Made by a program: the position numbers and the translations under genes. Shown here in pieces: positions 1-6,138 of a stretch of 15,069 nt of DNA. The stretch is from an uncultured Spirochaetia bacterium. GTDB taxonomy: Bacteria > Spirochaetota > UBA4802 > JAGODF01. Where the stretch lies: positions 1 to 15,069 of the forward strand of contig CALCJG010000458.1 of assembly GCA_937967705.1 (NCBI GenBank). The letters are read 5' to 3'. How positions within the stretch are numbered: position 1 is the first letter of the stretch; each line of letters starts with the position of its first letter. A model generated the notes under the pieces. The model worked only from the letters and a program-made list of their open reading frames with translations, ran no database searches and was not told the origin of the DNA.

Positions 1-26
1 TTCCCTACACGACGCTCTTCCGATCT
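1..26 (+). other. Illumina sequencing adapter remnant (artefact)
   Basis: Bases 1-26 equal the last 26 bases of the standard Illumina TruSeq/universal read-1 adapter, ending in GACGCTCTTCCGATCT. The hisD reading frame becomes biologically sensible only from base 27. This is untrimmed library adapter at a contig end, not genomic DNA, and it explains why hisD lacks its N-terminus. Confidence 0.97.
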
Positions 27-1142
27 GGACTCCTCGCCTCGGAGGAGGAGATCGAGCGGGGCTATCGGAACACACCAAAGGAGGTGCTCCGTGCCTTCGA
101 CGAGGCGCGGGGCAACATCGAGGAGTATCATCGCCATCAGACCCGGGACGCCTATCTCTACAGCCGGGAAGACGGCACCACCCTGGGCATGCTCTATCAG
201 AGCGTGGAATCAGCGGCCATCTACGTGCCAGGGGGCAAGGCCTCCTATCCCTCCTCGGTGCTCATGGGGGTCATCCCGGCACAGATTGCCGGATGCCGAA
301 ACATCACCGTGGTCACACCGCCGGACAAATCCGGGAGCGTTTCCAACGCCATCCTGGCGGTCTGCCGCCTCCTGGGGGTGCGCACCGTCCTCAAGTCCGG
401 CGGCGCCCAGGGGATCGCGGCGGCGGGGTTCGGCACCGAAAGCGTGCCCAAGGCGGACATCATCGTTGACCCCGGCAACATCTACGTGACCGCCGCCAAG
501 ACCTACCTCTTCAGCCTGGGGGTGGTGCAGATCGATTCGATGGCGGGCCCCAGCGAGGTGCTCATCATCGCCGATGATAAAGCCCCGGCGGACTGGGTGG
601 CTTGCGACCTTCTCTCCCAGGCGGAGCACGAGGAGATGGCCATGGCGGTCCTCGTTACCCCCTCGGAGGAGCTGGCCCGGCGCGTGGCCGGGGAGATCAC
701 CCGGGACATCGAGTCCGGCTCCGGACGCCACGAGATCAAGAAGACTGCTATCACCCGGAACAGCCTCATCCTCCTGGTCGATTCCCTGGACGAGGCTATC
801 GACTTCAACAACCGCTTTGCCCCGGAACACATGGAGTTCATGGTGGAAAACCCCCTGGAATACCTGACCCGCATACGGAACGTGGGTTCCCTCTTTTTGG
901 GCAATCACGCACCGGTGGCTGTGGGGGACTATTACTCCGGCACCAACCACGTGCTGCCCACCGGCGGCGCGGCCCGCTTCTCCTCGGGCCTTTCGGTGGA
1001 GACCTTCCAGAAGCGCACAACCTTCCAGTTCCTCACGGAGGGGGCGTTGCAGAAGGCCCTGGGTCCCGTGGAGACCATGTCCTCGGTGGAGGGCTTCGAC
1101 GACAAGCACGGCGGCTCCCTGCGCATCCGTTTCGGCAAATAA
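27..1142 (+). CDS. hisD: Histidinol dehydrogenase, 5'-truncated by contig end
   Basis: HisD catalyses the last two oxidations of histidine biosynthesis, L-histidinol to L-histidine with two NAD+, in the cytoplasm. The frame is open from base 27, directly after the adapter. About 371 residues are visible against roughly 430 in E. coli HisD, so about 60 N-terminal residues are missing. The GTG at 84 is internal, because family-like sequence (LLASEEEIERGY, then NIEEYH) continues upstream of it. Key family residues are present: the zinc ligands Gln and His in LSQAEH (about 615-629), the catalytic Glu-His in FAPEHME, Asp in VAVGDYYSGTNH, and the C-terminal His in KHGGSLRIR. The PGGKASYPSS and AGPSEVL stretches also fit the family. 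No other his gene is in the window. The stop is 2 nt before the next ATG, so the two genes are probably co-transcribed. Confidence 0.97.
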   Translation, partial: GLLASEEEIERGYRNTPKEVLRAFDEARGNIEEYHRHQTRDAYLYSREDGTTLGMLYQSVESAAIYVPGGKASYPSSVLMGVIPAQIAGCRNITVVTPPDKSGSVSNAILAVCRLLGVRTVLKSGGAQGIAAAGFGTESVPKADIIVDPGNIYVTAAKTYLFSLGVVQIDSMAGPSEVLIIADDKAPADWVACDLLSQAEHEEMAMAVLVTPSEELARRVAGEITRDIESGSGRHEIKKTAITRNSLILLVDSLDEAIDFNNRFAPEHMEFMVENPLEYLTRIRNVGSLFLGNHAPVAVGDYYSGTNHVLPTGGAARFSSGLSVETFQKRTTFQFLTEGALQKALGPVETMSSVEGFDDKHGGSLRIRFGK

Positions 1143-1144
1143 TC

Positions 1145-1858
1145 ATGAAGGAATTTCTTTCCCGCTTCGACAAGACCCTGCAGAGGTCCCTGGACCTCTC
1201 GGGGGAGGTTTACGTCCTCATCAAGGAGTGCAAGCTTCTGCTGATGGAGGAGTTTCTGGGCGGCCCCGGTCCTCTGGGACGCCGCTGGCCCGCCGTGCCC
1301 CTGGGCGAGCTCCTCGCCTCGGACGGGCTCGTGGATGGCCCCGCCGGCAACGGCCTCTACGGAGAGGCCCGTCAGGAGGAGGCCGGGGCCCCGGGGCTGC
1401 CCCTGATCACGCCGGAGACGATTAAAGACCTCCGCTACCGGGACAACGGCCTGCGCCTGCCGGAAGGGACCGCCGAAGCGCACGCCTCTCTCCGGGTGCG
1501 GGGGGGTGATATCGTCGCGGCCTCAAACGGTCCGCTTGCCGGCGCCTCGGCGCTTTTTCCCCTCTTCCATACAGGAGGGATTCTCGGCGCAGGCTGCCTC
1601 ATCCTGCGCCCGGACGTGTCCCGCTGCGAGACCTTCTATCTCCTCAACCTCCTGCATTATCTCTACAACTGCTCCGCCATGAAGCTGTACGGCGGGGCGG
1701 CACGAAAACTCCGGGAGTTTTCCGTGCCGCTGCCCCCGCTGCCGGAGCAGAAGGAAATCTCCGGAAGGCTCCTGGATCTCTCCGCCGGCATGGTGGCCCA
1801 GGAGGAATACCGGCGGGAGATGAACCGGCTGAAAGAGAGGATTTCCGCCTCCTCCTGA
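1145..1858 (+). CDS. Orphan half-length type I restriction specificity (HsdS)-like protein
   Basis: The product has 237 residues with one target-recognition-domain unit of the HsdS type; normal HsdS has two and about 400 residues. In order: a helical segment ending in LLLMEEFLGG (about 27-40), the entry to the recognition domain (WPAVPLGELL), a recognition-domain-like body with LITPETI and VRGGDIVAASNG, a segment KLYGGAARKLREF, the family hallmark PLPPLPEQ (195-202), and a closing charged helix. Known S subunits use this unit to recognise DNA and to dock the HsdM methylase. No hsdM or hsdR gene is in the window. The start ATG lies 2 nt after the hisD stop and has no clear Shine-Dalgarno sequence, which suggests translational coupling to hisD. 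A longer open frame running back to base 602 overlaps hisD and is not real. Whether this binds DNA, works with a distant methylase or has another role cannot be told. Confidence 0.8.
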   Translation: MKEFLSRFDKTLQRSLDLSGEVYVLIKECKLLLMEEFLGGPGPLGRRWPAVPLGELLASDGLVDGPAGNGLYGEARQEEAGAPGLPLITPETIKDLRYRDNGLRLPEGTAEAHASLRVRGGDIVAASNGPLAGASALFPLFHTGGILGAGCLILRPDVSRCETFYLLNLLHYLYNCSAMKLYGGAARKLREFSVPLPPLPEQKEISGRLLDLSAGMVAQEEYRREMNRLKERISASS

Positions 1859-1874
1859 TTTTTTTGTTGCCCCC

Positions 1875-1904
1875 TTGCCCTTTCCCCCTTACCCTGCATA
1901 TCGT
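1875..1904 (+). promoter_or_regulatory. Possible sigma70-type promoter for the leader/patatin unit
   Basis: TTGCCC (1875-1880), an 18-nt spacer and TATCGT (1899-1904) give 4 of 6 matches in each box. The site sits in the only gap upstream of the 1933-3463 gene group. No hairpin terminator is seen between the preceding stop at 1858 and this site, so readthrough from hisD is also possible. Confidence 0.3.
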
Positions 1905-1932
1905 CATCGCATCCAAAAGAGAGAGGAACTCC

Positions 1933-2007
1933 ATGCAGCAACAGGCAGGAAAACGAGCATGCTCTGAAACAGCTTTGCGGTCCCTCCGCTTCCGGAGCGG
2001 CGGATGA
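1933..2007 (+). CDS. Possible 24-codon leader peptide upstream of the patatin gene
   Basis: An ATG at 1933 is preceded by a strong Shine-Dalgarno sequence (GAGAGG, 1921-1926, 6 nt spacing). It opens a 24-codon frame beginning MQQQAGKRACSET and ending SGG. Its TGA (2005-2007) overlaps the patatin ATG (2004-2006) as ATGA, the usual layout for translational coupling. The last codons cover a small hairpin (CTCCG 1984-1988 with CGGAG 1993-1997) that would hold the GGAG of the patatin ribosome site. Ribosomes translating the leader would open it. The peptide resembles nothing I know and may have no function of its own. It could also be a chance ORF. Confidence 0.4.
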   Translation: MQQQAGKRACSETALRSLRFRSGG

Positions 2008-3095
2008 TGTGCTCCTTCAGAAACATCACCCTCCAGGCCGGTCCCGGGGCTCTGACCCTCCTCCGGGAGGAAGGACTAAAGCCCGAGCGGATCAATATCC
2101 TAGCCGGCGCGGCGGGGGGGCCCAAGTGGCTGGTGCTCTCCGGACTGGACCGGTTTCTCCTGTCAGGATTTTTTCGGGACCGCAGCCATCCGCTCTACCT
2201 CATAGGCTCCTCCATCGGGGCCTGGCGGTTCGCCTCCTACGCGAAGGAGAACCCCCTGCAGGCCCTGGAAGCCTTCGAAACGGCCTACATCAGCCAGCGC
2301 TACTCCCTCAAACCCTCCCAGGAGGAGATCGACGGGGAGAGCCAAAAGATCATGGACGCCTGCCTGAGCCCGGAAAGCGCCCGGGACATCCTCAGCCATC
2401 CCTTCATGCGCCTCAATCTCATGGTCAATCGGAGCCGGCGGCCCGTGGCAAGCGAATCCCGGCCCCTTCTGGCCGCCGGGATCGCCGGGGCCGCCCTGAT
2501 GAATCTCTTCAGCCGCCGGGCCATGGGACTCTTTCTCCAGCGCGTTCTCTTTTACGATCCCCGGGACCTCCCCCCCTTCTTCCCCATGGAGGGCTTCGGC
2601 ATAAGGAGGGTGCCCCTGGCGGAAAACAATCTCAAGGCGGCAGTGCTCGCCTCCGGCTCCATCCCGCTGGTGATGTCGGGGGTGCGCGACATCCCCGGAG
2701 CCGGTCCCGGCGTCTACCGCGACGGAGGGCTCATCGATTATCATCTGGATATTCCCTACGGGGCCGCCCCGAACGAGATCATCCTCTTTCCGCATTACAC
2801 CGACCGCATGGTGCCGGGCTGGTTCGACAAGCCCTGGAAGGGCCGAAAACCCGCCGCCGCCCGCGCCTCCCAGGTGCTCCTGGTCTCCCCCTCCCGGGAG
2901 TTCGTGGCAAAACTCCCCCTGGGCAAGATCCCGGACCGCGACGATTTTTACCTCTTCAAGGGACGCGACGACGAGCGGCTGGACTACTGGCACGGGGTGC
3001 TGAGGCTCAACAGGATACTCGCGGAGGAGTTTGGCGAGGCGGTAGAATCGGGACGGATAAAGGATATCGTGCTCCCCCTGGACACGGCGTCATGA
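2004..3095 (+). CDS. Patatin-like phospholipase
   Basis: This 363-residue protein belongs to the patatin family of Ser-Asp dyad acyl hydrolases, which cleave acyl esters of lipids. The hallmarks occur in order: a glycine-rich oxyanion-hole motif GGPKW (38-42), the nucleophile elbow GSSIG with Ser70, and the catalytic Asp240 in DGG (YRDGGLIDYHL). There is no signal peptide or convincing membrane segment, so it is probably cytoplasmic or peripheral to the membrane. The start is one of two adjacent ATGs (2004 or 2007). The only ribosome site is GGAG at 1994-1997, inside a small hairpin, which suggests translation is coupled to the short upstream ORF. The stop overlaps the next gene's start as ATGA. 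The lipid substrate cannot be told from sequence. The family also includes virulence effectors, but nothing here points that way. Confidence 0.9.
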   Translation: MMCSFRNITLQAGPGALTLLREEGLKPERINILAGAAGGPKWLVLSGLDRFLLSGFFRDRSHPLYLIGSSIGAWRFASYAKENPLQALEAFETAYISQRYSLKPSQEEIDGESQKIMDACLSPESARDILSHPFMRLNLMVNRSRRPVASESRPLLAAGIAGAALMNLFSRRAMGLFLQRVLFYDPRDLPPFFPMEGFGIRRVPLAENNLKAAVLASGSIPLVMSGVRDIPGAGPGVYRDGGLIDYHLDIPYGAAPNEIILFPHYTDRMVPGWFDKPWKGRKPAAARASQVLLVSPSREFVAKLPLGKIPDRDDFYLFKGRDDERLDYWHGVLRLNRILAEEFGEAVESGRIKDIVLPLDTAS

Positions 3096-3463
3096 GCGGG
3101 GAGGGGGATTACTGGGTCTACATGCTCCTCTGCAGCAACGGGCATCTCTACACCGGCTCCACACCGGATCTCACCGCACGCTACCGGAAACACCTCGCGG
3201 GGAAGGGGGGCGCCCGCTACACCCGGAGCTTTCCTCCCCTGCGCCTGGCCGCCTGCTGGAAAATCCCCGGAGGCAGGGGCGCCGCGCTGAGGGTTGAGGC
3301 CTTCATCAAGCGGTGTACCCGAAGCGACAAGCTGCTCCTCGTGGAAGCCCCCCGCCTTTTGACGGAATGGACGGAGGAGCTTCCGGGCAGGGGAAACGCC
3401 CCGGAGCCTGCGGATCCCGCCGCTTTTGACATCACCCCCCGGAAAGAAGGCGAAGAGGCCTAA
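3092..3463 (+). CDS. GIY-YIG domain protein, UPF0213/YhbQ type
   Basis: The product is 123 residues and belongs to the small single-domain GIY-YIG nuclease superfamily of the YhbQ/UPF0213 type. The motif appears as WVY (8-10) and YTG (20-22). Arg30 (LTARYRKH) and Glu69 (RVEAFIKR) fit the conserved catalytic Arg and metal-binding Glu, followed by the family-typical TRSDKLLLVE. KGGARYTR in the middle is also characteristic. The family is linked to DNA nuclease activity, but cellular roles are poorly defined. About 35 C-terminal residues after the domain are Pro/Gly/Glu-rich and unlike the core. The ATG at 3092 overlaps the patatin stop (ATGA), so it is translationally coupled. A longer open frame from 2009 lies inside the patatin gene and is a shadow. 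The stop codon overlaps the convergent gene's stop. Confidence 0.88.
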   Translation: MSGEGDYWVYMLLCSNGHLYTGSTPDLTARYRKHLAGKGGARYTRSFPPLRLAACWKIPGGRGAALRVEAFIKRCTRSDKLLLVEAPRLLTEWTEELPGRGNAPEPADPAAFDITPRKEGEEA

Positions 3464-3663
3464 ATCTTGTTGGCCGCCACCAGGCGAGCGAAATGCTGGA
3501 AAGAGCGGTCGTAACTCCTCTCCGCGTCCTTTGGAAAACAGCAGGCAGGAAGCTCCCGCGAGCGAAGATGATAGGCCAGGCAGTCGCAGCAGAGACCCTT
3601 GCGGGAGCAGGGTTCGTAGGTGCAGTTGCAGCGCGCCAGATTTTTGTCTTTTTTACATTCCAT
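3460..3663 (-). CDS. Small cysteine-rich DUF6485 family protein
   Basis: This 67-residue protein has six cysteines in two clusters: CNCTYEPC near the N-terminus and GLCCDC around residues 23-27, with another CC at LPACCFP. It ends in SYDRSFQHFARLV. The pattern CNCTYEPCSRKG...CCDCLAYH...LPAC fits the DUF6485 family as I remember it; I know of no assigned function. The spacing would suit metal binding, by inference. The start is supported by a good Shine-Dalgarno GGAGG (complement of 3670-3674) 6 nt upstream. The TAG stop (3462-3460) shares bases with the TAA of the convergent GIY-YIG gene. An extended -10 promoter lies upstream. Confidence 0.85.
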   Translation of the reverse strand: MECKKDKNLARCNCTYEPCSRKGLCCDCLAYHLRSRELPACCFPKDAERSYDRSFQHFARLVAANKI

Positions 3664-3732
3664 TTATAACCTCCAGTATGAGAGCAGGGCGTCCCGTAAG
3701 AAGCCTGACAGGATATCCCGGCCGTGTTGCAC

Positions 3733-3740
3733 ATAATAGC
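3733..3740 (-). promoter_or_regulatory. Possible extended -10 promoter of the DUF6485 gene
   Basis: Read on the - strand, TGC followed by TATTAT (complement of 3738-3733) is an extended -10 element with 5 of 6 matches. No good -35 box sits 17 nt upstream, as is common for extended -10 promoters. It would give a leader of about 60 nt before the ATG at 3663. Confidence 0.35.
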
Positions 3741-3864
3741 ATGACTGCCACAGGACACGTCCATTAAATAACCAGCCCTCCGCATTGTTCCAGTTTTTTT
3801 TCTGCATTCCCAGACACACAGGGGAGAGCTATCTTCGATCCACATTGCCTGATAATCTAATCGC

Positions 3865-3893
3865 TTGACGGATGGACCCCCCTCCCCTAAGCT
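3865..3893 (+). promoter_or_regulatory. Probable sigma70-type promoter of the crotonase gene
   Basis: TTGACG (3865-3870, 5 of 6 matches), an exact 17-nt spacer, then TAAGCT (3888-3893, 3 of 6). Transcription would start near 3900, about 50 nt before the ATG at 3949. Confidence 0.5.
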
Positions 3894-3905
3894 CATCCGC
3901 ATGGA

Positions 3906-3922
3906 CAGGGAAGTGCTCCCTG
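3906..3922 (+). repeat. 5'-leader hairpin before the crotonase gene
   Basis: CAGGGA (3906-3911) and TCCCTG (3917-3922) form a perfect 6-bp stem with a 5-nt loop. If transcription starts near 3900, the hairpin lies at the very 5' end of the mRNA, where it could protect the transcript or act as an operator. It is not followed by a T-tract, so it is not a terminator. Confidence 0.5.
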
Positions 3923-3948
3923 ACGATACCCCCCGAGGAGGCTCAATC

Positions 3949-4668
3949 ATGGAAAAACCCGTATTATTCGAAGTGGACAACGGCGTGGCCGTCATCACCC
4001 TCAACCGCCCGGAGCGGAGGAACTCCTTCAACCAGGCCCTGCTGACGGAGCTTTACAACTGCATCGACGAGGTGGCTTCCCGGGAGGACATCCGTGCGGC
4101 CATCATCACCGGCAACGGGAAATCCTTCTCCTCCGGCATCGACCTTGCCGTCATCCTGACCGACAACCTCTTCGATCCGCGGGGCGACGGGAGGGATCTC
4201 CCCTCCGTGATAGGGGACTGCCACAAGCCGCTGATCGGCGCGATCAACGGCCATGCCATCACCGGCGGGTTCGAGATCGCCCTCAACTGCGATTTCCTCA
4301 TCGCCTCGGAAAACGCCATGTTTGCCGACACCCACGCCAAGGTGGGAATACATCCCGGCTGGGGGATGACCCAGCTCCTGCAGAAGGCGGTGGGACAGCG
4401 GATGGCCAAGCAGATGTCCCTCACCTGCCAGTTCATCGACGCCCGGACGGCCCTCAGGGCGGGGCTGGTGAATGAGGTGGTGCCTGCAGATCAGCTGATG
4501 CCCCGCGCCAGGGAACTGGCCCGTTTCATCTGCGAAACCAATCCCGTACTGCAGGCCAAGATAAAGCATCTGATAGAATACCAGAACGCCCACAGCCTGG
4601 AGGAATCCTACGCCTACGAACGGGCGGAGTTCCGCAATTTCGTCATGACCCATCTTCAGAAGAAGTAG
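3949..4668 (+). CDS. Enoyl-CoA hydratase/isomerase (crotonase) family protein
   Basis: This 239-residue cytosolic crotonase-fold protein is near the usual family length of about 260. Crotonases bind acyl-CoA and stabilise an oxyanion. The first oxyanion-hole region is SFSSGIDL and the second is GHAITGGFEIALNCD, which keeps the first catalytic Glu of enoyl-CoA hydratases (Glu in GGFE). The position of the second catalytic Glu (PEILLG in mitochondrial hydratase) reads DTHAKVG here, with His in its place, followed by HPGWGMTQLL. Hydratase activity is therefore not certain, and isomerase or another acyl-CoA chemistry is possible. The start is fixed by AGGAGG (3936-3941) 7 nt before ATG 3949. The open frame continues upstream to a TTG at 3865, but that falls on the promoter. 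The gene is apparently monocistronic, with no other fatty-acid gene nearby. Confidence 0.9.
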   Translation: MEKPVLFEVDNGVAVITLNRPERRNSFNQALLTELYNCIDEVASREDIRAAIITGNGKSFSSGIDLAVILTDNLFDPRGDGRDLPSVIGDCHKPLIGAINGHAITGGFEIALNCDFLIASENAMFADTHAKVGIHPGWGMTQLLQKAVGQRMAKQMSLTCQFIDARTALRAGLVNEVVPADQLMPRARELARFICETNPVLQAKIKHLIEYQNAHSLEESYAYERAEFRNFVMTHLQKK

Positions 4669-4719
4669 CGCTCCGCCTGAGGTCCGGGCCCTCGACGGCC
4701 TCGAATTGTCCTCCGGGGA

Positions 4720-4743
4720 CCGGGGCCTTCGCGGCCGGGTTTA
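4720..4743 (+). terminator. Weak terminator-like hairpin after the crotonase gene
   Basis: GGCC (4724-4727) and GGCC (4733-4736) around a TTCGC loop, with flanking CC/GG pairs, are followed by GTTTATC. The stem is short and the T-run is only three bases, so this is a weak candidate. The upstream sequence 4681-4721 is also G+C-rich with further possible pairing (GGTCC 4681-4685 with GGACC 4717-4721). Confidence 0.3.
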
Positions 4744-4750
4744 TCACCCC

Positions 4751-4775
4751 AATATTCCTCCCGGGCGGTAATATT
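4751..4775. promoter_or_regulatory. Near-palindromic operator-like element upstream of the HD-GYP gene
   Basis: AATATTCC (4751-4758) and GGTAATATT (4767-4775) flank a CCCGGG centre, making an imperfect 25-bp inverted repeat about 50 nt upstream of the promoter -35 box. It looks like a binding site for a dimeric regulator. The regulator is unknown, and the sequence is not the E. coli CRP consensus. Confidence 0.4.
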
Positions 4776-4822
4776 TATCCGATTATTTTTATCATTCTCA
4801 CCCCTTTTTCTTCCATTTTGGG

Positions 4823-4851
4823 TTGATTTCCCAGAGGGGGGGTGATATGTA
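4823..4851 (+). promoter_or_regulatory. Probable promoter of the HD-GYP / adenylate cyclase unit
   Basis: TTGATT (4823-4828, 4 of 6), an exact 17-nt spacer, then TATGTA (4846-4851, 4 of 6). A start near 4858 would give a leader of about 33 nt. The upstream 60 nt are strikingly A+T- and pyrimidine-rich for this genome. Confidence 0.45.
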
Positions 4852-4890
4852 TTAATAGGTGTACCCGACACGCCTTATGGGATTCCTTAC

Positions 4891-6129
4891 ATGGCAAACG
4901 ATATAAACCAAATACTGGGAGATCGTCTCAACGAGATTCAGATAGACATCAGCTTCATCAAGCCTGATGCCATATACTCCTACGACCTCTACGACGAGTA
5001 CGGCAACGTCATCCTGACCTCAAACACGCCCCTGACCAGGAAACTCCTGGACCACTTGAAGAGCAACAACATACAGTATCTCTTTTACAATCCCACGCGC
5101 AGGGCGGAAGGGGCCGGTACCGGGCGTACGGGCTTTAAGAGCCTGATCAATGCCGAGACTCGGGAAAAAACGACCGCCAACACCATCGACTTTCTGGAGC
5201 ATATCCGGGAGATCTTTTCCCGGCCCGGGGAAGAGCAGAAGATATCCCGAGAGCGTATCGACCGGTCCCGCGCCGTGGTGGAATCCCTGCTCAATGAAAT
5301 AGACGAGAACGCCGACGGCATCTTCCAGCCCCTGATGGAGATGAAGAACCTGGACGAATACAACTACAATCACTCCACCAACGTCTCCATTCTGGCGGCT
5401 CTCCTGGGAACCAAGCTGGAGTACAGCCGGGAGGTGCGGGCCGCCATGGGGGTGGGCGGTCTTTTTCACGACATAGGCAAGCTCTCCGTCGCCAGGGAGA
5501 TCCTCAACAAGGACGGGAAGCTCGACGAGACGGAGTTCAACTTCATCAAGGAGCACCCTCACGTGGGATACAAGCTGGTGGAGAAAAACCCCTTCATCAA
5601 GGACCTGGAGAAGCAGATCGTTCTGCTGCATCACGAGAAGGCGGACGGAACCGGTTATCCCTACGGCGTGGACTCGGACCACTTTCAGAACCGCATTCCC
5701 AAGGAGGTGCGCCTGGTGGCCCTCTGCGACGTCTACGCCGCCCTGGTATCCAAGCGGCCCTACGGGGAGCCCTATTCCGGCAAGAAGGCCCTGAGACTGA
5801 TGCTCAACATGGTCTATGCCCCCTATAAGAAGATCTATCAGTTTCTCCCCACGGATTTCAGGGATTTCATTCGATCCCTGGGTGCATCCCTCGATCCCGA
5901 GGGTTATTTCCTGGGCCCCGGTGACATGGTCCGCATCAGCACGGGGGAGGTGGCGGTGATTGAGGAGATGAACAAACTCTATCCCCTCAATCCCCGGATC
6001 CGCCTTCTCACCACGAGAGAATTACAGCCGGTCAAGCGACAGATCCAGATCGACATGCTCAAGGAGCTATCGAGCTACATCGCCAACGTCTACGATAAAA
6101 GCACCAAAGACAGCAAGGTGCAGGCATAA
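4891..6129 (+). CDS. HD-GYP domain protein, predicted c-di-GMP phosphodiesterase
   Basis: This 412-residue protein has the full HD-GYP signature. Visible residues are His161 (NHSTNV), His193-Asp194 (FHDIGK), a further His in KEHPHVG, His247-His248, the diagnostic DGTGYP (252-257), and Asp280 (CDVYAAL). Known HD-GYP proteins use these residues to bind two or three metals and hydrolyse cyclic di-GMP. The N-terminal 80 residues (IDISFIKPDAIYSYDLYDEYGNVI) form a small module preceding the HD-GYP core in place of a receiver domain. After the core comes a short C-terminal module (GPGDMVRISTGEVAVIEEMN). There is no signal peptide or membrane segment, so it is cytoplasmic. The start ATG has only a weak ribosome site (GGGA, 8 nt upstream). 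It is followed after 9 nt by an adenylate cyclase homologue, which ties it to nucleotide second-messenger control. Confidence 0.92.
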   Translation: MANDINQILGDRLNEIQIDISFIKPDAIYSYDLYDEYGNVILTSNTPLTRKLLDHLKSNNIQYLFYNPTRRAEGAGTGRTGFKSLINAETREKTTANTIDFLEHIREIFSRPGEEQKISRERIDRSRAVVESLLNEIDENADGIFQPLMEMKNLDEYNYNHSTNVSILAALLGTKLEYSREVRAAMGVGGLFHDIGKLSVAREILNKDGKLDETEFNFIKEHPHVGYKLVEKNPFIKDLEKQIVLLHHEKADGTGYPYGVDSDHFQNRIPKEVRLVALCDVYAALVSKRPYGEPYSGKKALRLMLNMVYAPYKKIYQFLPTDFRDFIRSLGASLDPEGYFLGPGDMVRISTGEVAVIEEMNKLYPLNPRIRLLTTRELQPVKRQIQIDMLKELSSYIANVYDKSTKDSKVQA

Positions 6130-6138
6130 ATCGCATCC

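Noticed and set aside
210..1109. 299-codon open frame on the - strand opposite hisD, and similar ones at 932-1483 and 503-904
   Set aside because: They lie antisense to an unmistakable hisD, show no family motif, and arise from the high third-position G+C of the real frame.
602..1144. N-terminal half of a 418-codon + strand frame running into the HsdS-like gene
   Set aside because: It overlaps hisD in another frame and is Gly/Arg/Pro-rich shadow sequence. The recognisable protein begins at ATG 1145.
2163..2993. 276-codon - strand frame opposite the patatin gene
   Set aside because: Shadow of the patatin coding frame, with no motif and no ribosome site considered convincing.
2009..3091. 5' part of a 484-codon frame running into the GIY-YIG gene
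   Set aside because: It lies wholly within the patatin gene, and the GIY-YIG domain starts just after ATG 3092.
3432..4031. 199-codon - strand frame across the DUF6485 gene and the gap
   Set aside because: It conflicts with the better-supported DUF6485 frame and crosses the crotonase promoter and start.
3964..4653. 229-codon - strand frame opposite the crotonase gene
   Set aside because: Antisense shadow of a clear crotonase.
4681..4775. Possible c-di-GMP riboswitch before the HD-GYP gene
   Set aside because: The conserved A-rich and GNRA-type elements of the GEMM fold are not visible, and the block is mostly G+C-rich short repeats.
4656..4871. 71-codon - strand frame in the gap before the HD-GYP gene
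   Set aside because: Low-complexity Arg/Gly/Pro-rich product, overlaps the crotonase 3' end and the HD-GYP promoter, and no family features.
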